This document shows positions 26,065-34,636 of a DNA stretch of 64,000 bases, in pieces. Under the pieces are notes generated by a model. It made no database searches. It saw only the letters and a program-made list of their open reading frames with translations, and was not told the DNA's origin. The stretch's first letter is position 1. Every line of letters starts with the position of its first letter. The translations under genes were made by a program, and so were the position numbers. The DNA is from Gammaproteobacteria bacterium (GTDB taxonomy: Bacteria; Pseudomonadota; Gammaproteobacteria; Ga0077536): contig JACKNH010000005.1 of assembly GCA_024234975.1 (NCBI GenBank), positions 62,001 through 126,000 on the forward strand, in the 5' to 3' direction.

Positions 26065-26172
26065 AAAGGGGGACGGAGGGATTATTTCTTGACCACTTCA
26101 CCATGCTCACCCGCTCAGCGGGCGCAACCTGCAGACGGCGGTGATTAAAAAATAATCCCTCCGTCCCCCTTT
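26065..26172. repeat. 108-bp palindromic MITE/REP-like element
   Basis: Perfect 23-bp terminal inverted repeats: left arm at 26065-26087 (starts AAAGGGGGACGG, ends GATTATTT), right arm at 26150-26172. A 62-bp centre carries a nested hairpin, CCCGCT-C-AGCGGG at 26110-26122. There is no open frame inside. It lies between the DUF3604 stop and the hydroquinone reductase. The arm resembles palindromes that accompany REP-associated tyrosine transposases (RAYT) in many gammaproteobacteria; no such transposase is in this window. Confidence 0.75.
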
Positions 26173-26230
26173 TGGGTCGGGGCTGGCACAATCTGCATGC
26201 GGGGATCGGGCATCACTTGGGGAGAATGCG

Positions 26231-27208
26231 GTGCAGCTGTATGACGGTGTCTGGCGCGACAGTCCGCCAGCGCAGGAAGAGATTGGCGCCGACGGTCGTT
26301 TCCGTCGCATTGAAAGCCCTTTGCGCGAAATCATCGAGAAGGATCCGATGGCACGCTATGCCGCCGAAGCCGGGCGCTACCAGTTATGGGTGGCGTGGGT
26401 GTGCCCATGGGCTGGGCGGACGCTGGCGGTGCGCGCATTGAAGGGCCTGGAAGGCGTGGTGGACGTGAACTACGCGTTGCCCGGCCTCGGCAGCCAGGGC
26501 TGGGTGTACGAGCAAGGGCCTGACGGCGAGCGCCCGGTCGGTGGTTACCCGCTGCACAAACTCTACGTTGAACACGACAAGACTTTCACCGGCAAGGTGA
26601 CCGTACCCACACTTTGGGATCGCAAGACCCGGCGCATCGTCAATAATGAGAGCGCGGAAATCATCCGCATGTTGAACAGCGCGTTTGATGACCTCACGGG
26701 CAATGCACTCGATCTGTATCCGGCGGCCTTGCGCGCGGACATCGAACGCTGGAACGACTTGATCTACGCGACGCTCAATAACGGTGTCTATCGCGCGGGT
26801 TTCGCCGGCAGCCAGGAGGCTTACGAAGAGGCGGCGCACGGCGTGTTCGATACCCTTGAGCGCATGGAGCAGCATCTCACCGTTCAACGCTATCTCGCCG
26901 GTGAATACTGCACCGAGGCCGACTGGCGCGCATTTGTGACGCTGGTTCGTTTTGACACGGCTTACCATGGCGCTTTCCGCTGCAATCTGCGCCGGATTGA
27001 AGATTACCCCGCACTATCAGGCTATCTGCGTGAGCTCTACCAATGGCCGGGGATTGCACAGACCGTACGGCTGGATGCGATCAAGCGCGGTTATTATGAA
27101 CTGGTCGATCGCCACCGCATCGTGGCCATCGGACCGGCACTGGATCTCGAACGCCCGCATGGCCGCGAAGGCTTGCCGGGTAGAGGGATTTGGACCAACG
27201 GTAACTGA
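26231..27208 (+). CDS. Glutathionyl-hydroquinone reductase (GST superfamily, Xi class)
   Basis: A 325-residue enzyme of the YqjG/PcpF/Ecm4 group, which reduces glutathionyl-hydroquinones with glutathione via a catalytic Cys. Cys58 is in WVCPWAGRTLAVRALKGLE. Later landmarks are PTLWDRKTRRIVNNESAEIIRML (the Xi-class N-terminal extension) and the C-terminal helical domain with EADWRAFVTLVRFDTAYHG. The usual CPWAHR motif has Gly in place of His here. The start is GTG 26231 with GGGAG 6 nt before it. It is convergent with the carotenoid oxygenase gene. Confidence 0.9.
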   Translation: MQLYDGVWRDSPPAQEEIGADGRFRRIESPLREIIEKDPMARYAAEAGRYQLWVAWVCPWAGRTLAVRALKGLEGVVDVNYALPGLGSQGWVYEQGPDGERPVGGYPLHKLYVEHDKTFTGKVTVPTLWDRKTRRIVNNESAEIIRMLNSAFDDLTGNALDLYPAALRADIERWNDLIYATLNNGVYRAGFAGSQEAYEEAAHGVFDTLERMEQHLTVQRYLAGEYCTEADWRAFVTLVRFDTAYHGAFRCNLRRIEDYPALSGYLRELYQWPGIAQTVRLDAIKRGYYELVDRHRIVAIGPALDLERPHGREGLPGRGIWTNGN

Positions 27209-27230
27209 TCCTGCGCTGGATATACCGCAC

Positions 27231-27268
27231 AAACCAAAAAGCCCGCGCGGGGTGTACCGCGCGGGCTT
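27231..27268 (-). terminator. Rho-independent terminator of the carotenoid oxygenase gene
   Basis: A 12-bp GC-rich stem (27239-27250 with 27257-27268), a 6-nt loop and, on the minus strand, a run TTTTTGGTTT (27240-27231). It lies 18 bp beyond the minus-strand stop. On the plus strand the trailing sequence is not T-rich, so stopping of the upstream reductase would be weaker. Confidence 0.85.
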
Positions 27269-27286
27269 GTCTGCTCACTACAGATT

Positions 27287-28747
27287 TCAGCCGTTGAATT
27301 CGCTCGCCGGCACCCAGTTACCGTGGATACCGTACTTCATGCGTACCGGCAGTTTGACGACGGCGACCGGACCTTCATCCACGCGTTGCGCATCGAGAAT
27401 CACCAGGTCGCTGCGGTTTTCAGCACGGCGGTTGACCACCCCCATCATGTAACCCTCGCCTTCGGCGGAGGTCGGGCTCTTCGGTGCGAACACCGGTTCC
27501 TGCGTGCTGGAGGTATCGCCGGCAAACCATGATTTGGTCTGCCCGGTGCTCATGTCCATGTGGGTGTAGGTGTTGAAGAAGAAACCCATGATCGGACCGG
27601 CCTTGGCTTCGTTATACGGCTGGCTCATATCCGTCACCTGCAGGAAGGCATGGCGGTAGGGGCGGCCGATGTAGCGATCATCGATATGCGGGAATTCGCC
27701 GGCGAGGGTCGATATGATTTTGTATGTGGGCGTGTCGCTCTTCGAATTCATATCGAAACACCAGCGCACGATCTCGGTCTTCAACGCGCTTGGCGGCGGA
27801 TACTTACCTTGCGCATCGGGAAAGAACCAGAACACGTTGTCGTTGACCACCGGCAGATCCAGATAGACTTTGTCATCGACGTCGAACGAGTTGATGACGT
27901 GGCCGGGGAAGGCATTAGGCGCGCGGAAGAAGCGCACGTCCTTCGCGTCACCATCACGCGGCAGCACGGCGTACACCTGGTCGACACTGGCATCCCATTG
28001 GAAATGAATACCGCCGGCCTTGAGCCGGTCGAGATCGGTCATGGACGGAATGATCGGCAGCACGATGTATTTCTCGGTGATACCGCAATCATGGATCATC
28101 GCCGCGTGCGGACCTTCAAACCACACTTCGCGTGTGACCTTGCCCTGTTTGTCGAAGGTGTAGTACGCAATATCCTTGGTGCAGTCACCCTTGGCGGCGT
28201 AAGCATAACCGACCAGATCGCCCGTGGCCGGATCGATCTTCGGGTGGGCGGTGAAACTGGTGGCTTTCATGTTGCCGTTCCAGTCCCACATCTGTTCTGT
28301 CTCGAGCGTGAACGGGTCCATCGTGTACGGCAGCCCGTCTTCCTTCATCGCCAGCAGTTTGCCGGCATGCGGCACGATGTTGGTGTTGGAGACCGTACGC
28401 GGCACGTTGCGCACGCTGGCGTCGTCGGTATACGGGTTGCGGTAGTGACCGAACAGCGAGCGACGGGCGGCGCGTTCGGCGTTGAAGCGGTGGGTGCGCA
28501 CATATCGGTGCTGGAAATCGACGTGGCCGTCCTTGATGCGGAACGCGCGCACGATGCCGTCGCCGTTGAACGGATTGGCGTCGCCCATCATCGGCGGATA
28601 CTGCGGGTCGGGACCGACCTGGAAGAACCAGCCATCGAGTTCGGTGGGGACCTTGCCTTCGACTTCCAGATCGAACAACTCGCCTTCGAAGCGGAACGGT
28701 TCGTCAATGGTCATGAAGGTCGGGGTTTTGGGGAAAGGTGTGGTCAT
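27287..28747 (-). CDS. Carotenoid/lignostilbene cleavage oxygenase family protein
   Basis: A 486-residue seven-bladed propeller dioxygenase. The four iron-binding His are visible: His168 (SFTAHPK), His219 (AMIHDCG), His283 (FPGHVIN) and His475 (GIHGNW). The typical N-terminal DGWFFQVGPDPQ and GDGIVRAF are present. There is no signal peptide, so it is cytosolic. The family cleaves C=C bonds in carotenoids or lignostilbenes; similarity to the lignostilbene-type bacterial branch is my impression, and substrate is not proven. It is monocistronic, with a strong terminator after it. Confidence 0.9.
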   Translation of the reverse strand: MTTPFPKTPTFMTIDEPFRFEGELFDLEVEGKVPTELDGWFFQVGPDPQYPPMMGDANPFNGDGIVRAFRIKDGHVDFQHRYVRTHRFNAERAARRSLFGHYRNPYTDDASVRNVPRTVSNTNIVPHAGKLLAMKEDGLPYTMDPFTLETEQMWDWNGNMKATSFTAHPKIDPATGDLVGYAYAAKGDCTKDIAYYTFDKQGKVTREVWFEGPHAAMIHDCGITEKYIVLPIIPSMTDLDRLKAGGIHFQWDASVDQVYAVLPRDGDAKDVRFFRAPNAFPGHVINSFDVDDKVYLDLPVVNDNVFWFFPDAQGKYPPPSALKTEIVRWCFDMNSKSDTPTYKIISTLAGEFPHIDDRYIGRPYRHAFLQVTDMSQPYNEAKAGPIMGFFFNTYTHMDMSTGQTKSWFAGDTSSTQEPVFAPKSPTSAEGEGYMMGVVNRRAENRSDLVILDAQRVDEGPVAVVKLPVRMKYGIHGNWVPASEFNG

Positions 28748-29013
28748 GCGCGGGTCTCCCGTTGGCGTGCCTGTTTCCAGTGGTTAGAACGAGTCATTCT
28801 GCGGGTCCGGTCCGGCGGCGGACTTGTCCTTAATCAACCTCGCCGACCACTGCATGGCGCCGGCAAGCGTTGGGCCGGGATCCGGTCCGGGGCTGAACGC
28901 TAACGCGTCACGCAGCCGCTGCGCAAGTCGGCATGCCTGTGTCAGGTCAAGCGCCTGTCGCGGCCGCAGGATACACTCGCGCCATTCAAATGATTCAACC
29001 AGGATCCAGATAT

Positions 29014-29451
29014 ATGCAGGATTTCCCCCACCACTACCAGGCCACCGCAACCGCCGCCGAAGAAGGTGATGTACCGCTGGCAAGCGCCGGTTTGCCGGAA
29101 ATCGCCAGCGCGCCACCGGTGGAATTCGGCGGCCCGGGTAACCGCTGGTCGCCGGAAACGTTACTGGTCGCGGCCGTTGCGGACTGCTTCGTGCTGAGTT
29201 TTCGCGCGATTGCCCGCGCCAGCCGGCTGACCTGGCTGGGCTTGCAGTGCGATGTCACCGGCACATTGGAGCGGGTGGAACGGGTAACGCGGTTCACCCG
29301 GTTCGAGGTCAATGTCAGGTTGACCGTGCCACCCGGCACCGACCGTGAGCGGGCATTGAAGCTGCTGGAAAAAGCCGAACAGACCTGTCTCATCACCAAT
29401 TCACTCTCCGCAACGACGCATCTGCAGGCGGAAGTTACCGCGCCGGGCTGA
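29014..29451 (+). CDS. OsmC/Ohr-family peroxide-reducing protein
   Basis: A 145-residue OsmC-fold protein. The two redox-active Cys are Cys58 (AVADCFVL) and Cys125 (EQTCLIT). The typical NRWSPETLLVAAVADC segment joins strand and helix. Family members reduce organic peroxides with lipoyl or thiol partners. ATG 29014 is chosen with AGGA 9 nt upstream; an in-frame ATG at 28990 would add eight residues. It is divergent from the oxygenase gene, and the gene after it (dienelactone hydrolase) is on the same strand with a 191-bp gap. Confidence 0.9.
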   Translation: MQDFPHHYQATATAAEEGDVPLASAGLPEIASAPPVEFGGPGNRWSPETLLVAAVADCFVLSFRAIARASRLTWLGLQCDVTGTLERVERVTRFTRFEVNVRLTVPPGTDRERALKLLEKAEQTCLITNSLSATTHLQAEVTAPG

Positions 29452-29642
29452 CCAACCGCCGGATCACTGCCAGGGCCAGGCGTACGGAACCTCGGATGAC
29501 GCCGAACGGTCCGACACCTCCTGGGCGGAGATTCACCCGCCACGGCTTGGCGCAGCGCGTCCAAACCGGGTGATAATCGCGCCGTCCGCTTATCAATTGA
29601 GCGCATCGGGATTGGCCCGTCGCGCGGGGAGGGAGTCTTTGT

Positions 29643-30521
29643 ATGTGTGACGAGAATTTCGAAAACGATTTGAAGGAATTCCAGCGCCGGACCGGCGCCA
29701 TGACGCGGCGCCAGTTCGGCGCTGTATCCATGGGCGTAGGCCTGACGATGCTGTTGCCACGCGCCGCTGATGCGCTGGATGTCACGGAAATGGATGTGGA
29801 AATACAGACGCCAGATGGCAAGGCCGACTGCTATTTCGTCCATCCCGCCAGCGGCCGACATCCCGGGGTCTTGATCTGGCCCGACGCACTTGGCCTGCGT
29901 CCGGCATTCCGCCAGATGGGCAAGCGCCTGGCCGAGGCAGGTTACTCGGTGCTGGTGGTCAACCCGTATTACCGCAGTGAGCGCGCGCCGATTCTGCCGG
30001 AAGGCGCGAGCTTTGCCGATGAATCCACCCGCAACAAGATCATGCCATTGATGGGCTCACTCAATGCCCAGACGCATGTCACTGACGCACGCGCATTCGT
30101 GGCGTATCTCGATGCCCAGGCCGCCGTGGATACCAGCCGCAAGATCGGTACGACAGGTTACTGCATGGGCGGACCGATCACGATGCGTACCGCGGCCGCA
30201 CTGCCGGATCGCATCGGCGCGGCCGCGTCGTTCCACGGCGGTGGCCTGGTGGCCGAAGGGCCGGAGAGTCCACATCTGCTGGTGCCGAAGATGAAAGCGA
30301 GCTATCTCTTCGCCATCGCGGCCAATGATGACGAACGGCAACCCGAAGCCAAGGACGTTCTGCGCGACAGTTTCGCCAAGGCCGGCCTGCCCGCTGAGAT
30401 CGAGGTCTATACCGGTACGATGCATGGCTGGTGCCCGCCGGATTCGGCGGTCTACGATGAAGGCCAGGCCGAGCATGCGTGGAGCCGCCTGCTGGTGCTG
30501 TTCGACAAGGCCCTTGCCTGA
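29643..30521 (+). CDS. Dienelactone hydrolase family protein, possibly Tat-exported
   Basis: A 292-residue alpha/beta hydrolase. The nucleophile is Cys174 in GTTGYCMGGPITM and the catalytic His lies near residue 267 in MHGWCPPD, as in dienelactone hydrolases. The N-terminus has a TRRQFGA twin-arginine-like motif followed by a hydrophobic stretch (VSMGVGLTMLLPRAADA), so Tat export or anchoring is likely. GGAGGGAG lies 7 nt before ATG 29643. Muconolactone or chlorocatechol genes are absent, so the substrate is open. Confidence 0.87.
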   Translation: MCDENFENDLKEFQRRTGAMTRRQFGAVSMGVGLTMLLPRAADALDVTEMDVEIQTPDGKADCYFVHPASGRHPGVLIWPDALGLRPAFRQMGKRLAEAGYSVLVVNPYYRSERAPILPEGASFADESTRNKIMPLMGSLNAQTHVTDARAFVAYLDAQAAVDTSRKIGTTGYCMGGPITMRTAAALPDRIGAAASFHGGGLVAEGPESPHLLVPKMKASYLFAIAANDDERQPEAKDVLRDSFAKAGLPAEIEVYTGTMHGWCPPDSAVYDEGQAEHAWSRLLVLFDKALA

Positions 30522-30551
30522 CCTGCTGCAAACTATTCATATGTCATGACA

Positions 30552-30591
30552 CGTCACGCCGGTAGCGCCAGTTCGGTGCACCGGCGTGACG
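30552..30591. terminator. 12-bp inverted repeat after the dienelactone hydrolase gene
   Basis: CGTCACGCCGGT (30552-30563) pairs with ACCGGCGTGACG (30580-30591); the 16-nt loop can pair further (GCGCC/GGTGC). It lies 30 bp past the stop and could end transcription or stabilise the mRNA. No T-tract follows. Confidence 0.45.
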
Positions 30592-30659
30592 CGCACTGGC
30601 ATGATGTGCAATCAGCCGGTGCAATGTGAGAACTGACGACGATTCCAGCCGCAATGGGA

Positions 30660-30686
30660 TTGCACACCGCGCTGAAAGTCTATAAT
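30660..30686 (+). promoter_or_regulatory. Sigma70-like promoter for the small tail-anchored protein
   Basis: TTGCAC at 30660-30665, a 15-bp spacer and a perfect TATAAT at 30681-30686, about 50 nt before ATG 30738. The short spacer lowers confidence. Confidence 0.45.
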
Positions 30687-30737
30687 GATACGCACCGTTC
30701 AACGGTGCCCGGCTGATGGGCCCGGCAATCCACGGAA

Positions 30738-31124
30738 ATGAGCGAGCGACTCATGTCAGACGACGACGAAAACGATTTCGAAAAAACCCAGATTTACCTC
30801 GCACCCGGCCGCCAGCAACCACAGGCGCCCCGGCGCAGCTCAAATACCGAGCAGGAGAACGTGCTGCGGCAGGCCAGGCGCGCGACGCCGCCGGGGCAGA
30901 CGCCGCAGCTTGATTTCGATTTGACCGGTGATCTGGGTGACGATGTCCAGGCCAGCGGCGCCGCCGCCAAACAGCCCCCGCCGACCGCCAATCTGCCGCC
31001 CGCGGCAAAGGCCAGACCTGTCGCGGCGAGTCCAGCGAAGAAAACCGACGACGGTGGCATTCCAATCGTCTGGATCGTCGTCATCGTTGTCTTGATCGCG
31101 GCCGCCGCGTTCTACGTGCTTTGA
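30738..31124 (+). CDS. Unknown small tail-anchored membrane protein
   Basis: A 128-residue protein that I do not recognise. The N-terminus is acidic (SDDDENDFEKTQIYLAP), followed by a long Pro/Ala/Gln-rich, probably disordered stretch with basic patches, and one C-terminal transmembrane helix (IPIVWIVVIVVLIAAAAFYVL), so it should be anchored with its bulk in the cytosol. The EKTQIY sequence near residue 20 resembles phospho-Thr sites read by FHA domains, but no FHA protein or kinase is in the window. A second in-frame ATG at 30753 is an alternative start. Confidence 0.6.
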   Translation: MSERLMSDDDENDFEKTQIYLAPGRQQPQAPRRSSNTEQENVLRQARRATPPGQTPQLDFDLTGDLGDDVQASGAAAKQPPPTANLPPAAKARPVAASPAKKTDDGGIPIVWIVVIVVLIAAAAFYVL

Positions 31125-31249
31125 TCGCATTCGGGCGCCGCCCGGCCGGCGAGTTTCTCGGCGTCGCTTCTCCCGCGTAGTCCCTTCCCGGTTGCCGCGA
31201 CGATCGCCGCGCGGCATGGCGTGGACTGCGTCCATTCCCGTTCAGCCGA

Positions 31250-31258
31250 TGGTATATT
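31250..31258 (+). promoter_or_regulatory. Extended -10 promoter element upstream of aguA
   Basis: TG-G-TATATT (TG at 31250-31251, -10 at 31253-31258) is an extended -10 pattern; no good -35 was found. The predicted start is about 70 nt before the aguA ATG. Confidence 0.4.
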
Positions 31259-31332
31259 GCGCGGCCAGTTTCGCGCCGGCGCTGTGAATGCCGTGCGTGT
31301 TCAGTCGGTCGACCAGGAGCCACCAACCGCCC

Positions 31333-32367
31333 ATGCCATTCACGTTAGTCCCCGAGTATTCGCCGGTTCGCGCCGTAGTGCTGGCCCTGCCTTATCGTGG
31401 CGGTGACTGGGATGCCAGTTACAACGCCGCGATGCGCTGTTATCGGGGCATGGTCGAGACACTGTTACGGGAGGATGCCGGGGTCGAGGTGTGGCTGCTG
31501 GCCAAAGCCGGCGCCGATCTGATCGAATGGCAAAGCGGCTTGACCTTGCCGGCCGGGGCGGCCCGGCGATTGTTGATTCTAACCGATATCGACTATGACG
31601 ATACCTGGATTCGGGACTACGGCCCGTTGACGCTGGCAGCGGCCAACGGCGATATCGAGTTCAAGAGCTTCACGTTCAACGGTTGGGGCGGCAAGTACCT
31701 CGCGACGAACGATAACCAGGTCGCCGCGCAGCTTGCGCCTTATCTCGGCCAGTCAGTCACCGAACTGGCGTACGTGCTGGAGGGCGGCGCGCTGGAAGTG
31801 AACACCGCTGGCGTGTTGCTGGTCAACGCGGACTGCGTCGTGGATGAACAGCGCAACGCGAAGCTGGATCGCGCCGCCATGCAAGACGTGCTGCAGGCAG
31901 AGCTCGGCGTCAGCGAAGTGGAGTGGGTGGCGGACATCGCGCTGACCGGCGACGATACCGATGGGCATATCGATACCATCGCCCGCTTTGTCGCCGATGA
32001 CATCATCGTCGCCTGTGATCGCAACGCCGCGCACCACGATGCCGCTGCACTGGATGCGCTGAACACACAACTGGAAGCAATTTGCAGACGCCGCGGCTGG
32101 CAACTCGTGCGGTTGCCGGTGCCTGTCGTGCACAGTGCTGTTGATGGACGCCTGCTGCCCGCCACGTATGCCAATTTTCTTTTGTGCAACGGCATTCTGT
32201 TCGTTCCCATCTACGACCAGCCGGAAGATGCAGCGGCTTTGCGCATACTGAAAGAGGCGTTGCCGATGTATCGCACAGTGGGCATTCGCTGCGAGGCATT
32301 GCTTGAACAACACGGCAGCCTGCATTGCGCCACCATGCAGATCCCGGAAGTGCCTGGCGACATCTGA
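31333..32367 (+). CDS. aguA: Agmatine deiminase AguA
   Basis: A 344-residue enzyme of the guanidino-group-modifying superfamily, converting agmatine to N-carbamoylputrescine and ammonia. Landmarks are DIDYDDTWIRDYGPL, VLEGGALEVN, the DDTDGHIDTIARF catalytic His region and the C-terminal nucleophile Cys332 in HGSLHCATMQIP. The length matches the family (about 345-370). ATG 31333 has AGGAG 13 nt upstream, a bit far, but starts exactly at the conserved MPFTLVPEYSP. AguB follows 99 bp downstream on the same strand. Confidence 0.95.
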   Translation: MPFTLVPEYSPVRAVVLALPYRGGDWDASYNAAMRCYRGMVETLLREDAGVEVWLLAKAGADLIEWQSGLTLPAGAARRLLILTDIDYDDTWIRDYGPLTLAAANGDIEFKSFTFNGWGGKYLATNDNQVAAQLAPYLGQSVTELAYVLEGGALEVNTAGVLLVNADCVVDEQRNAKLDRAAMQDVLQAELGVSEVEWVADIALTGDDTDGHIDTIARFVADDIIVACDRNAAHHDAAALDALNTQLEAICRRRGWQLVRLPVPVVHSAVDGRLLPATYANFLLCNGILFVPIYDQPEDAAALRILKEALPMYRTVGIRCEALLEQHGSLHCATMQIPEVPGDI

Positions 32368-32466
32368 CCTCGGGCCATTGCCAGTGGCATGGCCACACGG
32401 TGTGATCGTGTAAACTCGCCGGGAAATTCAACAGTACCGATGCCGTAGTCAGCGGAGTCAATCAAC

Positions 32467-33381
32467 ATGACGGAACGATTCATCGCGGCCGTGGTTCAAC
32501 AGGCCATTCCCGGCAACGACAAGCGCGCCAACCTTGCAGCCACGCTGCAGTACGTACGTGAAGCAGCCGCTGGTGGCGCCAGGCTGGTGGTGCTGCAGGA
32601 ACTGCATGCCACCCGCTACTTCTGCCAGACCGAAGACACCGCGTGCTTCGACCTCGCCGAGCCGCTGGATGGTGAAACCTTCATGGCTTGCGCCGCCGTT
32701 GCCGCCGAGCTGGACATCGTGCTGGTGATGTCAGGGTTTGAAAAACGTGCGCCGGGGTTGTACCACAACACCGCACAGGTCATCGACGGCAACCGTGGCC
32801 GTGTCGGCATCTTCCGCAAGATGCATATTCCGGACGACCCCGCTTTCTACGAAAAATTCTATTTCACGCCAGGCGATGCCACGGCCGCCGCGCTGAACGG
32901 TTTTCAGCCGATTCAGACCCGTGCAGGAAAACTGGGCGTGCTGGTGTGCTGGGACCAATGGTATCCGGAGGCCGCGCGCCTGATGGCGTTGGCCGGCGCC
33001 GACATGCTGATCTATCCCACCGCGATCGGCTGGAATCCGCCGGATGATGCGGCGGAAAAAAACCGCCAGCGCGATGCCTGGGTCACGATTCAGCGCGCGC
33101 ACGCGGTCGCCAACGGCCTGCCGGTGCTGGTGGCCAACCGCTGCGGGCACGAGCCGTCGCCGCAGGCCGGTGATCCTGGCATTGAATTCTGGGGGCACAG
33201 CTTCATTGCCGGGCCGCAGGGCGAAATCCTCGCGCAGGCCGATGCCGAGGGTCAGGGCCCGTTGTGTGCAACGGTTGATCTGCAACGTTCGGAAGACGTC
33301 CGGCGGATCTGGCCATACTTCCGCGATCGCCGGGTCGATGCCTACGCCAATCTCACGCGGCGTTGGCTGGACGGCAACTGA
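32467..33381 (+). CDS. aguB: N-carbamoylputrescine amidase AguB
   Basis: A 304-residue nitrilase-superfamily amidase that releases putrescine, ammonia and CO2 from N-carbamoylputrescine. The catalytic triad is Glu45 (LQELHATRYF), Lys118 (FRKMHIPDD) and Cys161 (VLVCWDQWYPEA). The RYFCQTED and EFWGHSFIA segments are typical of AguB. It is cotranscribed with aguA and convergent with the nspC-type operon, with only 30 bp between their stop codons. Confidence 0.95.
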   Translation: MTERFIAAVVQQAIPGNDKRANLAATLQYVREAAAGGARLVVLQELHATRYFCQTEDTACFDLAEPLDGETFMACAAVAAELDIVLVMSGFEKRAPGLYHNTAQVIDGNRGRVGIFRKMHIPDDPAFYEKFYFTPGDATAAALNGFQPIQTRAGKLGVLVCWDQWYPEAARLMALAGADMLIYPTAIGWNPPDDAAEKNRQRDAWVTIQRAHAVANGLPVLVANRCGHEPSPQAGDPGIEFWGHSFIAGPQGEILAQADAEGQGPLCATVDLQRSEDVRRIWPYFRDRRVDAYANLTRRWLDGN

Positions 33382-33411
33382 CAGCGGGCAGGGTTGCCCA
33401 CAAGGCAACCG

Positions 33412-34593
33412 TCAGGACAGCCGGTTGCGGAAATCCTCGTAGCCGAATTGACGCACGACGCGCAAGGCGTCGGTGTTTGAATTCCAGATCGCGATCGACG
33501 GCAACCCAATACCGTTGAACGTCGTGGTCTTCACCATCGTGTAGTGCGACATGTCCTGGAATGCCAGCCGACGGCCGGGCGTCAAAGGCTCGGCGAACGA
33601 GTAATCCCCGATCACATCGCCCGCGAGGCAGGTCTGGCCACCAAGGCGATAGGTGTGCGGGTGATCGCCGGGCAGGCCGGCGTCGATGACCTCTGCGCGG
33701 TAAGGCATTTCCAGCGTATCGGGCATATGACAGGTGGCGGAGGTGTCGAGAATCGCCAGCGGCATGCCATTCCATGGCAGGTCCACGACTTCGGCAACCA
33801 GCACACCGGTGTTGATCGCAATGGCTTCACCGGGTTCGAGATAAAGCTCGACGCCGTGACGCTGGCGGAAATTCCGCAGCAGTTCGATCAAACCGTCGAC
33901 GTCATAGTCATCACGCGTGATGTGATGACCGCCGCCGAAGTTGATCCACTGCATGGCCGGGATGAATTCGCCGAAGCGCTCTTCAAACGCAGCGACGGTA
34001 CGTTGCAGCGGCGCCAGATCCTGCTCGCACAACGTATGGAAATGCAGCCCGCTGATGCCTTGAAGGTTGTCCACCGGGAACACCGAGCGTGGCATGCCAA
34101 GGCGTGAATACGGGGCGCAGGGGTCATACAGCGGGACATCACCTTCCGAGTGCTCAGGGTTGACGCGCAGGCCGAATTTCAGCCCGTTGCGCCGGCTCGC
34201 CGCGGCCAGGGCCATAGTCTTGAAGCGCGCCCATTGCGACGGGGAATTGAATACGACGTGGTCGGAAATCTCGAGCACCCGCGCAAGTTCATTCTCGGTG
34301 AAGCCCGGTGAAAAGGTATGCACTTCGCCGCCGTATTCCTCGCGGCCGAGGCGGGCTTCATGGATACCGCTGGCGCAGGTGCCGCGCAGGTAGCGCATGA
34401 TGAGTGGCGCGAGGTGCCACATGGAAAAGGCTTTCAACGCCAGCAGGATACGGGCGCCGCTGGCCTGCTGCACGCGGCCCAGGATGGCGAGGTTCTCCTC
34501 GACCGCCACTTCATCGACGACAAAACAAGGCGACGGCACGCGGCTCAAATCGAGCCTGCGGAAACGCTCGGCATGGCGGGGCGAGGTATGCAT
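33412..34593 (-). CDS. nspC: Carboxynorspermidine/carboxyspermidine decarboxylase
   Basis: A 393-residue fold-type III PLP decarboxylase that removes the carboxyl group from carboxyspermidine (or carboxynorspermidine) to give spermidine or norspermidine. The PLP lysine is Lys54 (LALKAFSMW). Further landmarks are GIHEARLGREEYGGEVHTF, NFGGGHHITRDDYDVD and the C-terminal DMSHYTMVKTTTFNG. The length (about 380-395) fits NspC/CASDC. It lies 43 bp downstream of the partner dehydrogenase on the minus strand and completes the alternative spermidine route. Confidence 0.93.
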   Translation of the reverse strand: MHTSPRHAERFRRLDLSRVPSPCFVVDEVAVEENLAILGRVQQASGARILLALKAFSMWHLAPLIMRYLRGTCASGIHEARLGREEYGGEVHTFSPGFTENELARVLEISDHVVFNSPSQWARFKTMALAAASRRNGLKFGLRVNPEHSEGDVPLYDPCAPYSRLGMPRSVFPVDNLQGISGLHFHTLCEQDLAPLQRTVAAFEERFGEFIPAMQWINFGGGHHITRDDYDVDGLIELLRNFRQRHGVELYLEPGEAIAINTGVLVAEVVDLPWNGMPLAILDTSATCHMPDTLEMPYRAEVIDAGLPGDHPHTYRLGGQTCLAGDVIGDYSFAEPLTPGRRLAFQDMSHYTMVKTTTFNGIGLPSIAIWNSNTDALRVVRQFGYEDFRNRLS

Positions 34594-34636
34594 CAGCGCG
34601 CCCGCCGGTACGGCGTTGTCGACCGGCGGGCGGCCA

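Noticed and set aside
27560..28903. A 447-codon plus-strand open frame
   Set aside because: Antisense to the oxygenase gene that carries all four iron-binding His.
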